Below, piece by piece: positions 17,357-27,464 of a stretch of 43,226 nucleotides of DNA. The stretch covers positions 1-43,226 of IMG/VR virus record IMGVR_UViG_3300022934_000048; one strand, written 5' to 3'. The translations under genes were made by a program, and so were the position numbers. Every line of letters starts with the position of its first letter. Positions within the stretch are counted from its first letter, which is position 1. Source of the stretch: a virus. A model generated the notes under the pieces. That model had not been told where the DNA came from, did not search any database, and saw only the letters and a list, made by a program, of their open reading frames with translations.

Positions 17357-20300
17357 TTAATCACAGTCAGCACAAGGTTGTGGTGTTCCGACTGTTAGTG
17401 TATTTGTTTCACTCTCAAATATTTCATATGGAAAAGTATTAGATCCATATGGACCGGGAATAGCTGTACTAACAGTATTTGTTGTTCCTAAATATGTTCT
17501 TCTAAGACCACCAAAGGTTTTGTCCCTACATAATTCAAAATGTATATGACCGGGGAACTCATTTCTATATCCAATTGGGACAACTCCATAAGGAGTTGTT
17601 AAGTCTGTCAACACACTAACTTTATAATATTCGATAGAACTACCCGTGACAAATTCTGGGTCGGCTCCCCAATTGGTATCTCCCGGTTTTAATCCAAGAT
17701 ATTTTGTTTTGCCTGGTTCTTGATAAGAACCCGTTACTAAAATAGCCCTGACAGCTTTTTGATAAACTTGTCGTATTTGTGGAACGACTCTCCAAAGATT
17801 TTGTTCTTCGACCGGAGAATACAATGTTTCTGTTGCGGTTTGTTTGTAGAAGGCATATTCTGTTCCTTCATAAGTAACAATGTCTCCCCTAATATATGTT
17901 TCACCACTAGTCCAAGTTCCTCTATCTCTAGGACCACCACCCTGTTGAACAAATGTCATAGAACCTTGTGTATAGTTTGGAACAGTTCTATTAGTATTAA
18001 CATAATACAAACCTGCGCCATTTGTAAAATATGAATTAGCGGCAGTTAGTCCAGAAAATCTGCCATTTGGAATACTCCACAAATCACATTTTGGTCCGTA
18101 TCCAATTAAACTAGATTCAATTTCTGCAGATAGATTTTCAGTTGACCTATTAAATATTATTCCCTCTAGTGCACCGAATGAACTGGTATTTCCTAATGTT
18201 TCAGAAGAAATAAACGCGTTTTGACCAAAAACATTTATTTGACTTTCTAAAAAGTCATATTGAGCAGTTAGTGATGAATAATCAGTTGTAACAATGGTAG
18301 AGGACCAATCATTTAAAGTTATTGAAGAGTCGTTATTACCAAATGTTGTATATATTTCTGTAGACAATAATTCTTCTGCTGGTTTCCCTGAGAGTGCATT
18401 TAGATTTACATCAAATGAATATACTGCATCACGTTCAAAATCTAATGACCTTCTGGACGTTTCACCACTAAACTTAATGTTTTCTTTGTTGTTGACCTTT
18501 GTTCTATTCAAGATATTTGGTCTAATAACAATTCCTTTTCTCAACTTTGACCTAGCAGGCAAGAATTGTTCTATTGACTCATAGAAATTATTTAAGAACT
18601 TATCAAAGAATCTAACAAAACCATTGTGATTTATGGTTGGTGCTAATTCTCTAATAAATACAGTTTCTAATGCATCTAATCCAGAATAACTTTCTCTATT
18701 TGTATCTCTTGGGTCACCCAAATATTGACCAAGTTGTATATTACCAAACGAACGAATAATTTCTCTGTCAACTGCGTCCACAGGTGATATAGAAATATCC
18801 AATTCGTTTGTAGCTACACTACTAGTCAGGAATTTTTCATACACACCAACCGTTGTGTCTGTGCTACTTAATGACATTGTTGCTGGGGGATCGGGTGCAA
18901 TTCTAATCATATCTGTAGTATCTGATGCAAAATAAGAATTTTGTGTTACAGATCTGATTATTCTTGATGTATTATATAATGGTGAAGTTCCCACTGGGAA
19001 CTCTCCGGCTGTTATATTGGTCAAATCTAACGCAACTGATTTACTTACATAAGGACTTGTATTTGGAATGGAACCAGTTGTATTAACATCCGTTGGTAAG
19101 TTAAATGATAGTCTAACATATAAGTCTTCTAGAGAAGATGTATAAGTATTACCGGCATACATACCGGGGTTTTCTGCAAACTCAATAAACTTAGCTTCTG
19201 TTATTGTGTCTCCCCACATTCTAAACTCGTCAAGAGAAGCACTTGTGTATTCAGCACCACTAGCAGAAGCGGCGGGAATACCGATATACAGTTCTTCTAA
19301 CCCCGACCAATCAGCACTCATACTCATTTGAGTTTCTTGTAATGATTGTGTGAAGGTTGTGTCCTCGTTTTCTATTTTTCTAATGTCAAGTATAGCACCA
19401 GCACTATCATATTTTAATTGCAGTGAGACATAGTTTGCGTCAAACAAATCAAAATAACTACTGGTGACCAATGCAACCGATGCAGACATAAGGTCAATCC
19501 TACCTGTGTTGGCATAGTAGGTATTTGTAGAACCGTCTGGATGATATGTTGCTTGAATTGTGTAATCATTATCAAATCTAAATACAGGTTGTGTTCTGTC
19601 GTCTATTAAAGCAAAAGTAGATTGTATTGTTTGTGGTTCTCTCAAACTTGAGCTAAATGGAACAACTAGATATGAACCACTTGGAACATTTAAAACAAAA
19701 TCTTGTTCAGTTGTAGTTACTTTCTTTGGTTCTAAACTTGTGTATCTGCCTGATATATTTTCTTTTATTGTAATTAAATCTGGATTGATTCCAAATACGT
19801 TTAACAACGAATGAACGGATTGTTTTGTTCCCTTAGTTCTTAGTAGGAATGGTAGTGCGTGTAAATATCTCTTATAATATTCATTAGCGATATCTTTGTA
19901 TGGGTCATTTGTATTATTACCCGTTACATAATTTATCAGCTTTTCTACACTGGCAATACTTGGAGCGCTAATTCCAAATGACTCAAGAACCTTCTTAGCC
20001 ATATCACCAGAAATTTCTTCGTCAACCTTGGGGTATCTAGAAGATATATTTTCTAAGTTTGTAATATATGTTTTTACATTATCAAACTGGTGACCAATCA
20101 TTTCTGTAAAGGTTACAAAATCACCAGAGAACTCATCTTCTTGAATATACGTTGGAACATTTTTACTTAGTATATTTTGATTGTCATTATCATAATCAGT
20201 AGCAATCACACTCATTGATGTGTACCAAGCAGATGAGGAATCATGTGTAGTTGCTAATGGAATTCCTAATATTTTTGGATAGGTGTAGTCATCTGTTTGA

Positions 20301-21454
20301 TATTGTGTTGTATTATAGTATTCACCATTTGATGCAGTATATTCTAGTCCTGTTCTAAACCACAATTCTTTTTCATATCCATCAAAACTACGCATCAACT
20401 CTTGTATCTTAATAGATGTATTAATTGAACTGTTAATGGCCGTTTCATCTACAGTATTGCCATTGTAAAGAACATCATAAAGATTAGAAGAACCAGTTAA
20501 TTCTAAACTAGCACTACCAACCGAATCAATTGAAAGAGTTCCAAAAACTGTTTCATAGCTTCCAGTATCGGCAGCGGATGCAGAAATATTAAGATTTTCA
20601 ATGTATATTGGAGCGTCTAAAACATAATTCTCTATTTGTTCTAATTTAGCTTTAAATACATCCAAACGTTTTTGTGCCGACCCAAATGTAACAAAATTTT
20701 CAAAATTAGAATAGTCTACATTTATATCAAATCCTGAGTTATTATTATACAAACTTTCTAATATATTATTTGTCACATAATTTCTATATTCGCTTATTCC
20801 TTGCAAGGTTCCTTCACCACCAGCAATATTTGGAATGAGTTCTTCTAAGGTAGCGGTTACCCTAGACAAATTGCCAATAGAAACATTTTGAGCGGGTCTT
20901 AATTGTGGAACCAGTAATTCTTCAATAGTCAAAAAGTGTAATTTTTCATATACACTACTTAACATTTCTCTAGAAATAAATGCACTTGTATCTATAGGAT
21001 ACTCTGTTGTATCTAATGGTTCTAATAATTTTAATGCAATTTCTGGATATCCTGTAATTGTTCCATCTTCATCATATTCAACCTCACCTACAGATTTCCA
21101 ATTTAAAATTGGAACCTGTCTATCATTACGAAGATTGAGTAATGTTTTGGCAACACGCATATCATCGTAATAGTCATCGAATTCCGGTCTGAATTTGGTG
21201 AGAATTAATTCTTTTAAAATACTCTTAAGAGGAACAGTTACGTGTTCTTCTACTGTAATTTCAAAATCAAAAGATACAAGGGTTCCCGATTGACCATTTA
21301 TTGTTGTGCTTATAGGACCACCACCGCCGCTAGTATTTCCGCCGCTAGTATTTCCGCCGCTAGTATTTCCAGTGCCAGTATTTCCGGTACCAGTTCTTCT
21401 GCCGCTTTCTAAATCGCCGCCATTTTCATTTTGTTCGTCACGATGTTGTGGCAT
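17357..21454 (-). CDS. large baseplate/tail structural protein with LamG-like and carbohydrate-binding-like regions
   Basis: This 1365-residue protein is probably the functional counterpart of a T4 baseplate wedge protein such as gp7, judged from position after gp6 and from size. The N-terminus has a Gly/Asn/Thr repeat tract (GNTSG units). Around residues 530-560, YYKRYLHALPFLLRTKGTKQ followed by a VHSLLNVFGI helix is a motif I associate with large tail proteins of marine phages. Residues about 610-770 resemble a LamG/concanavalin sandwich (LDEFRMWGDTITEAKF). Around 1175-1215, WTSGETYIRGDIVTYEGTEY with a later NLWR matches the spacing of family 5/12 carbohydrate-binding modules. It ends PQPCADCD. 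The ATG is weakly served (CCAGAG). The gp7 equivalence is inference; the virion role is well supported by context. Confidence 0.8.
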   Translation of the reverse strand: MPQHRDEQNENGGDLESGRRTGTGNTGTGNTSGGNTSGGNTSGGGGPISTTINGQSGTLVSFDFEITVEEHVTVPLKSILKELILTKFRPEFDDYYDDMRVAKTLLNLRNDRQVPILNWKSVGEVEYDEDGTITGYPEIALKLLEPLDTTEYPIDTSAFISREMLSSVYEKLHFLTIEELLVPQLRPAQNVSIGNLSRVTATLEELIPNIAGGEGTLQGISEYRNYVTNNILESLYNNNSGFDINVDYSNFENFVTFGSAQKRLDVFKAKLEQIENYVLDAPIYIENLNISASAADTGSYETVFGTLSIDSVGSASLELTGSSNLYDVLYNGNTVDETAINSSINTSIKIQELMRSFDGYEKELWFRTGLEYTASNGEYYNTTQYQTDDYTYPKILGIPLATTHDSSSAWYTSMSVIATDYDNDNQNILSKNVPTYIQEDEFSGDFVTFTEMIGHQFDNVKTYITNLENISSRYPKVDEEISGDMAKKVLESFGISAPSIASVEKLINYVTGNNTNDPYKDIANEYYKRYLHALPFLLRTKGTKQSVHSLLNVFGINPDLITIKENISGRYTSLEPKKVTTTEQDFVLNVPSGSYLVVPFSSSLREPQTIQSTFALIDDRTQPVFRFDNDYTIQATYHPDGSTNTYYANTGRIDLMSASVALVTSSYFDLFDANYVSLQLKYDSAGAILDIRKIENEDTTFTQSLQETQMSMSADWSGLEELYIGIPAASASGAEYTSASLDEFRMWGDTITEAKFIEFAENPGMYAGNTYTSSLEDLYVRLSFNLPTDVNTTGSIPNTSPYVSKSVALDLTNITAGEFPVGTSPLYNTSRIIRSVTQNSYFASDTTDMIRIAPDPPATMSLSSTDTTVGVYEKFLTSSVATNELDISISPVDAVDREIIRSFGNIQLGQYLGDPRDTNRESYSGLDALETVFIRELAPTINHNGFVRFFDKFLNNFYESIEQFLPARSKLRKGIVIRPNILNRTKVNNKENIKFSGETSRRSLDFERDAVYSFDVNLNALSGKPAEELLSTEIYTTFGNNDSSITLNDWSSTIVTTDYSSLTAQYDFLESQINVFGQNAFISSETLGNTSSFGALEGIIFNRSTENLSAEIESSLIGYGPKCDLWSIPNGRFSGLTAANSYFTNGAGLYYVNTNRTVPNYTQGSMTFVQQGGGPRDRGTWTSGETYIRGDIVTYEGTEYAFYKQTATETLYSPVEEQNLWRVVPQIRQVYQKAVRAILVTGSYQEPGKTKYLGLKPGDTNWGADPEFVTGSSIEYYKVSVLTDLTTPYGVVPIGYRNEFPGHIHFELCRDKTFGGLRRTYLGTTNTVSTAIPGPYGSNTFPYEIFESETNTLTVGTPQPCADCD
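21326..21400 (-). repeat. 15-bp tandem repeat encoding GNTSG units
   Basis: Five 15-base units: three identical copies of gccgctagtatttcc on the plus strand, then two diverged ones. On the coding strand they give GNTSG three times, then GNTGT and a degenerate copy, near the N-terminus of the 1365-residue protein. This is a flexible Gly/Asn/Thr linker and a likely site of copy-number slippage. Confidence 0.9.
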
Positions 21455-21469
21455 TATGTAAACTCTGGG

Positions 21470-23311
21470 TTAAAAGGCTCGGTTAATATACGTTTCGTCG
21501 ATGTCACCGCTTGGAGACAAATCAATTAATGTAATTCTATCATCACCTAATGTTTTTATATCTGGGTTGGTTACTGATATTGACCTAAATTCATAAACAT
21601 CTTGTAAAGTTGTAGTGTATGGAGTTAGACCGATTCGAACCAAATTTGCACCTGTACTTACTCTTTCTGTGGTTAACAAAATAGGAGAACTGGGATTGTC
21701 TATTCCATCTTCATATATTGAAGTAACATCATTTGGTATCGTATACCAACTTGGTTGGTCGGAACCATTAACTTGTCTGTATTGTAAATATGTATCTTTT
21801 GAATCACCTTCAGTTGGGTTATCTACATCAAACTCAAGAACAAAACTAATACTGCCCGAAGCTGGACCATCAAACAATACCTCTCTAACTCTTAAGGCCA
21901 AAGGTATAGACTCTCCCGCTTCTAAAGGTTGACCATCATCATTAAGATAAAAAGGAATGGGTCTGGTAGCAATAATGTCAACCACACGAGGAGGTTGTGC
22001 TGTATTTAATGTAAATAGTTGACTTGGATTGAATGGTGGGTCAGTTGGTGGTGGGTCAGTTGGTGTTTGTTTTTGTAAGTTAAACACGGTCTGTTGTGTG
22101 TCTAATTGTGAAGATACTGGGTTTCCGTAATCATCAAACAATTGCTCTCCCAGTTCATCACTCAAATATGCATAATGAGTCAATGTTAATCTTCCGGTGT
22201 TACCAACACCCATCTCCCCGCGTATTTCTACTGGTATGTTTGGTGAGAACGGACCAAACGTTTTTGTTCCGGTTGTACTCTGTGGGTCAGGCTTTAGACC
22301 ACCTATTGTTAAACCATCTATATTAACATTAACTCCCGAAGCATTTATATAGAATGCATAAATTTCATCTTCTCGTAAACTGGCACCAAAGGTGTCGCCT
22401 GAGGAGGGGTCGAATTTATATACCAATACTCCAACCTCTGGTATATCTATCTGTCCATTTTCTAATACATTTATATCTTCTGAAAATGTTTGTTGACCAT
22501 TGACTGTCATTCTGGTCATATATTCTTGTCTTTCCTCAACAAACTGCCCACTAATTAATTTAAATGGCAACGAAGTATCAGTCTCTAATCCATTAAGACT
22601 ACTTTTAAAATATATTTCATATTCATCATCAACATCACTTCCAAACCCAGTTCTTTCAAATTCAATAAAAAAGGTATTTGGTCTGTTGTCATCAATAAAT
22701 CCTTTTACTAAAGGTTGGGTTCTAAATACACCAACATCAAGAGGGTTTTTTCGTACTCCAAATAAATTATTAGATTTTTCTGGAAAATCTACTACTTCAC
22801 CATCTTTTAAAAGATTCACCTCTAAAGTAACTCTAGATACAGACATATTTTCAAAAGACAATACACTATTTTTTAATCTAAATCCATATTGACCAGTTGA
22901 TAAACCGTTTAGTATAAAATTTCTTAAAAACTTATTTGATTGTACAGTTCCATCTAAAGATTGTAATACATTTTTGTTTATACGAATTCTGAAATTATAT
23001 CTGTCATTACTAAAATCACGGTAATCTATTTCTGTATTATTTATTTCTTCCCAATCGCCATCTTGATTTTGAGATTCAAAAAATATTTCGAATAGTGTGC
23101 CATCTCCGGTTTCGTTAGTTTTAGCAGGAAATTTTATTTTTATGTCAGGTTCATTGTCCAATTCAATACGATATCGTTGAATTACGTCTTCATCACCGTC
23201 TTCAGTTGGAAGATGACCGTTAGTATACGTTCTCGAAAACTTAGTAGGCTCAGTTAGTAAGGTAGTTATCTTGTCGTTATTATTAACTGTTGCATAAAAT
23301 TTTACTGGCAT
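21470..23311 (-). CDS. virion structural protein with Pro-rich linker
   Basis: A 613-residue beta-rich protein starting MPVKFYATVNNNDKITTLLT. A proline-rich hinge (TPTDPPPTDPPFNPSQL) near residue 420 separates two halves, suggesting two folded domains joined by a linker. Composition, length and its place between the 310- and 1365-residue structural genes argue for a baseplate or fibre-connector component. The ATG lies 4 bases after the upstream stop, within GAGTGAAAAAATG. No named family is recognised. Confidence 0.75.
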   Translation of the reverse strand: MPVKFYATVNNNDKITTLLTEPTKFSRTYTNGHLPTEDGDEDVIQRYRIELDNEPDIKIKFPAKTNETGDGTLFEIFFESQNQDGDWEEINNTEIDYRDFSNDRYNFRIRINKNVLQSLDGTVQSNKFLRNFILNGLSTGQYGFRLKNSVLSFENMSVSRVTLEVNLLKDGEVVDFPEKSNNLFGVRKNPLDVGVFRTQPLVKGFIDDNRPNTFFIEFERTGFGSDVDDEYEIYFKSSLNGLETDTSLPFKLISGQFVEERQEYMTRMTVNGQQTFSEDINVLENGQIDIPEVGVLVYKFDPSSGDTFGASLREDEIYAFYINASGVNVNIDGLTIGGLKPDPQSTTGTKTFGPFSPNIPVEIRGEMGVGNTGRLTLTHYAYLSDELGEQLFDDYGNPVSSQLDTQQTVFNLQKQTPTDPPPTDPPFNPSQLFTLNTAQPPRVVDIIATRPIPFYLNDDGQPLEAGESIPLALRVREVLFDGPASGSISFVLEFDVDNPTEGDSKDTYLQYRQVNGSDQPSWYTIPNDVTSIYEDGIDNPSSPILLTTERVSTGANLVRIGLTPYTTTLQDVYEFRSISVTNPDIKTLGDDRITLIDLSPSGDIDETYINRAF

Positions 23312-23315
23312 TTTT

Positions 23316-24248
23316 TCACTCGTTAATTATAAATGGAATTTGACCTGATGCGTTCAACCTTAGCTTTACTTCATGATCACCCACAACCGAATCTAATATT
23401 TCATCCAATTGTTTTTCAAATCTATCTTGTTGTATTCTGTATCTGGCGCCGCCGGAGAGATTTGAACTTTTTTCTGTAGCCATCCAATCACTTATATCAT
23501 ACGCTACAGTTTTTAATATATGTATGACATCATTTTCAAAATCATTATAACTATAACTGTTCTCTATAAAATCTGTTTGAGTCTGTGTTAGTTTGTCTTC
23601 TACATCGTGATACATCGAATCTAAAGTATCGTCATCTTGTGGATTTATATTTTCTAATAAAATTTCACGAAAATCATTAAAATATATAGAACTAGTAGTA
23701 AACTGTTCATAGTCTCTAGTAATTTTATCGTCAAAATTTACAACTCCTGACCCATCTGTTTCTGGAGCGGCGTGAAGCACAATTTCTGTTCTTGATGGAG
23801 ATACAGATTTTATTCTCCAATTAATATCTTCATATGTTCCAACTTCATCTGCAAAAAAGTTTATAACAACATCATAAAATCCAGACTGTAATTCACTAAG
23901 GTAGTTATCTTGTATATTAATTGGTAATTGTCCGTCTTGATTCCACAAAAATAATTCAAAATTTAACATCTTATCTGTTTCGTCTACATCTGTTAATTTT
24001 ATAAACGACCCACTTCCCTCTGATATACCTGAATTAAACGGTATTGCTGCAGAGTACACAAGAGTTTCTGTATTGGGCACATAAAAATGCATTTCAATAA
24101 ATTCTCTAGGTCTATCTACTCCAAAATAAAAATTAGATTCATCTCTAGAAATTATATACTGGGGGTCCGTGAGTACACGTTGGATTTTTTCTCCTATTTG
24201 TATTCTTGGGTCACCAATATTTTGTTTATAATTTGCAGAAGTAAGCAT
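23316..24248 (-). CDS. tail/baseplate protein, unknown
   Basis: A 310-residue acidic protein. The N-terminal half is predicted beta-rich (YNQ-poor, with FYVPNTETLVYSAAIPFNSG). The C-terminal part (from about residue 195) is helical with many Asp/Glu, including DTLDSMYHDVEDKLTQTQTD. The ATG overlaps the upstream stop by one base (TAATG), with GAGGA inside the end of the preceding gene, so the two are translationally coupled. Position between gp6 and the large tail proteins supports a baseplate role, which is otherwise unproven. Confidence 0.72.
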   Translation of the reverse strand: MLTSANYKQNIGDPRIQIGEKIQRVLTDPQYIISRDESNFYFGVDRPREFIEMHFYVPNTETLVYSAAIPFNSGISEGSGSFIKLTDVDETDKMLNFELFLWNQDGQLPINIQDNYLSELQSGFYDVVINFFADEVGTYEDINWRIKSVSPSRTEIVLHAAPETDGSGVVNFDDKITRDYEQFTTSSIYFNDFREILLENINPQDDDTLDSMYHDVEDKLTQTQTDFIENSYSYNDFENDVIHILKTVAYDISDWMATEKSSNLSGGARYRIQQDRFEKQLDEILDSVVGDHEVKLRLNASGQIPFIINE

Positions 24249-24487
24249 TAAAATTCCTCAAATTCTGTATTATAGATTTCATTAAAATTTCTTTGAATTA
24301 TTTCAAATGTATTAGTTCTTAATTTTATCAATTGTGGTTCAAGATAATTTTGTTTTACCCTTTTAACTACAATTCTTTTTACCTCACTTGGATATACAGC
24401 CAATTCTGGTAAGGTTGATTCTGTAGATATTGGTTCTAAATTACTAGTGACTCTAGCAACAAATGTTCTTCCATTTAAATTACTCAT
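24248..24487 (-). CDS. small baseplate-cluster protein, unknown
   Basis: A 79-residue protein with a Lys/Arg/Val-rich centre (EVKRIVVKRVKQNYLEPQL). Its ATG overlaps the stop of the upstream 339-residue gene by four bases (ATGA), and its own stop overlaps the next ATG, so it is sandwiched in a coupled set. This arrangement, with sense-strand continuity, supports a real gene. No motif is recognised. Confidence 0.65.
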   Translation of the reverse strand: MSNLNGRTFVARVTSNLEPISTESTLPELAVYPSEVKRIVVKRVKQNYLEPQLIKLRTNTFEIIQRNFNEIYNTEFEEF

Positions 24488-25503
24488 ACAACTTTAAACC
24501 TAAATGGTTTTGTTATCATTGTTTCACTACCTAAAGTAACCTTTAACTTTAAGTCGTAATGTCTGTTCTTGTATAATGGTGTTGTATCAACTAAGACATA
24601 TGACGCAACAGTATCACAATCAACGTGCGAGTATTGGTCAAATGGAACAACCGTTGTTCCTGACCCAGCGTCAACAATACTAAATTGTGAACCAGATGGT
24701 AGATAATATTTGTTACTGAATCTGGAAGTATTTGTGTATGTTTTAGCAGGATACTTGTCTCTTACTGTAAAGTATAGTTTTGATTTGTCACCTTTTGTGT
24801 ATTCTGACTTTAAGTTCTTTGGTGCTAACTCAATGTCAAAATTTGATAGTTGTGACAACGAACCAGTTGTAAATGTTTGGTTTAACCAAGCAAGTTCTAG
24901 TCGTGGTTCGTGTACTGTGTGTGTTTGTCTTGAGAAGAATCTAATGTTGCCTTCGTTGTTGTCATCTTCCTCCGAACTACCCGTAAAGAATAAAATTAGT
25001 CCATAGTTGTCGGTCAGTGATGACCCAGAAATCATTGGAGCAATCAAATCTGTTACATTTATTCTTAGTTCATCATTGGTTAAATCGGTTACGGATTGAC
25101 TGACCACGATGTCGGTTAGGTAGTCACTTCCACTAGCGTTCCAGTATGACCCACTTGTTTTTGTTCTCCAAGTCACACCATCATCAGAAACGAATGGTGT
25201 TTGCATTGTATATCCAGAACCCTCGTTCCAAGAACTTGATACTTGACAGATATACACTAACTCATCTTGACGAAGTTTTTCTGAGTGTGCAACGGTCAAG
25301 TTAAGAAAGACCACAGATGTTGTAGGCGCTCCCTGTAAGTCGGTCAAATCAAATTGTATTAACGAACGGACAGCGCCATTAGTGTATTGTCTGTCATTTC
25401 TTAACTTACCGACTTCTAGTATCTCATCGTATCCCGTATTTAAGGTATTGAATACTTCATAGATAGTAGCGTCCTTGGTTGGTTCTAAATATACTCTACT
25501 CAT
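24484..25503 (-). CDS. virion structural protein downstream of gp6
   Basis: A 339-residue protein beginning MSRVYLEPTKDATIYEVFNT. The first 210 residues look like a jelly-roll of the kind found in DNRLRE/carbohydrate-binding-like domains (LRNDRQYTNGAVRSLIQFDL, then LNLTVAHSEKL, later YGLILFFTGSSEED). The remainder resembles one or two immunoglobulin-like domains. The start overlaps the gp6 stop by four bases (ATGA). In T4 the gene in the comparable place encodes wedge proteins gp7/gp8, but I see no direct resemblance. The domain reading is tentative. Confidence 0.75.
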   Translation of the reverse strand: MSRVYLEPTKDATIYEVFNTLNTGYDEILEVGKLRNDRQYTNGAVRSLIQFDLTDLQGAPTTSVVFLNLTVAHSEKLRQDELVYICQVSSSWNEGSGYTMQTPFVSDDGVTWRTKTSGSYWNASGSDYLTDIVVSQSVTDLTNDELRINVTDLIAPMISGSSLTDNYGLILFFTGSSEEDDNNEGNIRFFSRQTHTVHEPRLELAWLNQTFTTGSLSQLSNFDIELAPKNLKSEYTKGDKSKLYFTVRDKYPAKTYTNTSRFSNKYYLPSGSQFSIVDAGSGTTVVPFDQYSHVDCDTVASYVLVDTTPLYKNRHYDLKLKVTLGSETMITKPFRFKVV

Positions 25504-27455
25504 TGTAGTGCCGTCCCTACGATATCGTTTTGTGGGTAACGTAACTCAAATATACACGGGTCTGCGGATGGGTATATGATGTTGTTACTTCTATTTCCAC
25601 CATTTACTAAAACATTGTATTGATATGGAGCATAATCGTTGCCATCACGTTGTTGGTATTTGTTTACAATATCAATATTTGCTATTGACTGAACACCTTC
25701 AACATCACAGGCTAAAATTGCTACCAAATCATCTATTATAATTGGTTGGTTAATATTCCAATTATCAATATTAAAATATTGAGCTATAGCATCAGAACAT
25801 CTTGCTAAAACTTCATATGAATTATACCCTTTATAAACCACAATAGTGTAATTTACTCCAATGGAAACTCTAAATGCATCTAGAATATTAATTCTATCGG
25901 TCATCATTCTATAACCTTGTAAAAATCTTTTTACATTTATTTTTACATCACTATTCAAACTAGTTAATCTTCTATCACTATCATAACCCAACATATATAA
26001 ATTTACATTATTATTTACAGGACTGTCATCTACATATATAACATCGTTATCTATACCACCATCTTCACCTTCATTATCTTGATACTTTTCTATATCACTG
26101 ATGCCGGCATCTTTTATAGCAAATACTTTAGCCACCGCTCCATACTTAGAAGGCATTGACAATATACGTTTTTCATAATCTTGACTTGTTACGACCCTTC
26201 CTTGTGCATTTACAAACCCAATAGCAGCTTGTCTTAATTGTTCTGTTGTTGGACTACCAAGGCCGCCAGTTGCAGGTTCTTGATTAATTACTGTAATACT
26301 AGAAACCATTGTATTAAACGTGGAGAGGTCTGCAGGACTGAGAGTTCTGGTTTCATTTAGAACATTAATATTATTAACTTTGGTAATTGTTCCAGATGGA
26401 ACGTTAGAACGAAGTCCATTAGAAATTCTATATCTAATGGTTAACGTTGTGTTTGCTGGAGCTAATCCAAATGAATTACTATTTGTAAAATTAAGAGTAT
26501 CAAGTGAAACATTGGTCATATTTTGTAGATACTGTTGGTCATATACAGATTTATAGTCTGGGTTTTCATATACATCGTCTAAATCACCCGTTCCTGACCC
26601 AAATATTAATTCTATTTTGTTATCTCTATTCAATCTGGTAATAAACCTACGATTTGTTTTAACTCTTTTTATAGTATAAAGGGGTGCTGTCCTAGAATTT
26701 AGCACACTAGTTATAGTGTCTTCAAATCTATAATCTTGCGACAAATTATCTACCTCATACCAAACATTACCCTCATCATCTATCACAGATACTATTTCAA
26801 CTACATTTGAATCTGATATTTCTATATTTAGAAATTTTGTAGGATTGGAGACAGTGTATTCCAAAGTTTTTTCGGTGGCAGAAACAACTGTACATTTCTT
26901 TGTAAGAATATATGTGGTAGTTAAATTTGTTGTATTATCTACCGAAAATGGTCTAGAATCTAAATTAGTACTATCAGCAAAGTCACATATATCTTGAGTC
27001 AAAAATGTTCCGGCATCAAATTGTGTTGTAGCTCCAAATGTAGACCCAGCGTCAATACGAGGTAAAAATTTAGTATCTAAATTTCCATCGGCATCGGCCG
27101 GAACAAGAACAGACAGTTCAACCTTACAAGTGGATGGTGATGTCAATCTTGGTTTAAATCCCAATCCCTGAGCAATTGCAATAATATTTTCTCGTTCTTG
27201 TGCATATGCTAATAAACTTTCTCTAAAGGAATAGTCTGTATAGTAAGAAAGGACATCTCCAATATAAGAAGTCATATCAATAAAGATAGACCCCGGAGAA
27301 GCATCACTAAAATCTTGATAGGTATCTGGAAAGTAAAACTTAGCAAAATCAACCAAATTTTTCTTAAACTCAGAATAATCCTTGTTTAAATATTTTACCT
27401 GTTTTTTATCTACTAAATTAGACGACTTAACAGTTGAAGTTCTATTGATTGCCAT
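25500..27455 (-). CDS. 6: baseplate wedge protein gp6-like (baseplate J family)
   Basis: A 651-residue protein, close to T4 gp6 (660 residues). The N-terminal NKDYSEFKKNLVDFAKFYFP and the segment DASPGSIFIDMTSYIGDVLS (about 51-70) are typical of gp6/baseplate J proteins; the LAYAQERENIIAIAQGLGFK region follows. A second conserved area lies near residue 410-440 (TEQLRQAAIGFVNAQGRVVT). gp6 dimers form the iris-like ring of the baseplate that opens during sheath contraction. GAGG at the end of gp25 precedes the ATG by about 8 bases. The gp25-gp6 order matches other contractile tails. Confidence 0.93.
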   Translation of the reverse strand: MAINRTSTVKSSNLVDKKQVKYLNKDYSEFKKNLVDFAKFYFPDTYQDFSDASPGSIFIDMTSYIGDVLSYYTDYSFRESLLAYAQERENIIAIAQGLGFKPRLTSPSTCKVELSVLVPADADGNLDTKFLPRIDAGSTFGATTQFDAGTFLTQDICDFADSTNLDSRPFSVDNTTNLTTTYILTKKCTVVSATEKTLEYTVSNPTKFLNIEISDSNVVEIVSVIDDEGNVWYEVDNLSQDYRFEDTITSVLNSRTAPLYTIKRVKTNRRFITRLNRDNKIELIFGSGTGDLDDVYENPDYKSVYDQQYLQNMTNVSLDTLNFTNSNSFGLAPANTTLTIRYRISNGLRSNVPSGTITKVNNINVLNETRTLSPADLSTFNTMVSSITVINQEPATGGLGSPTTEQLRQAAIGFVNAQGRVVTSQDYEKRILSMPSKYGAVAKVFAIKDAGISDIEKYQDNEGEDGGIDNDVIYVDDSPVNNNVNLYMLGYDSDRRLTSLNSDVKINVKRFLQGYRMMTDRINILDAFRVSIGVNYTIVVYKGYNSYEVLARCSDAIAQYFNIDNWNINQPIIIDDLVAILACDVEGVQSIANIDIVNKYQQRDGNDYAPYQYNVLVNGGNRSNNIIYPSADPCIFELRYPQNDIVGTALQ

Positions 27456-27464
27456 TTAATATCC

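Noticed and set aside
22500-22892. Plus-strand 130-codon open frame
   Set aside because: Antisense to the 613-residue structural gene; no promoter or ribosome site for plus-strand expression.
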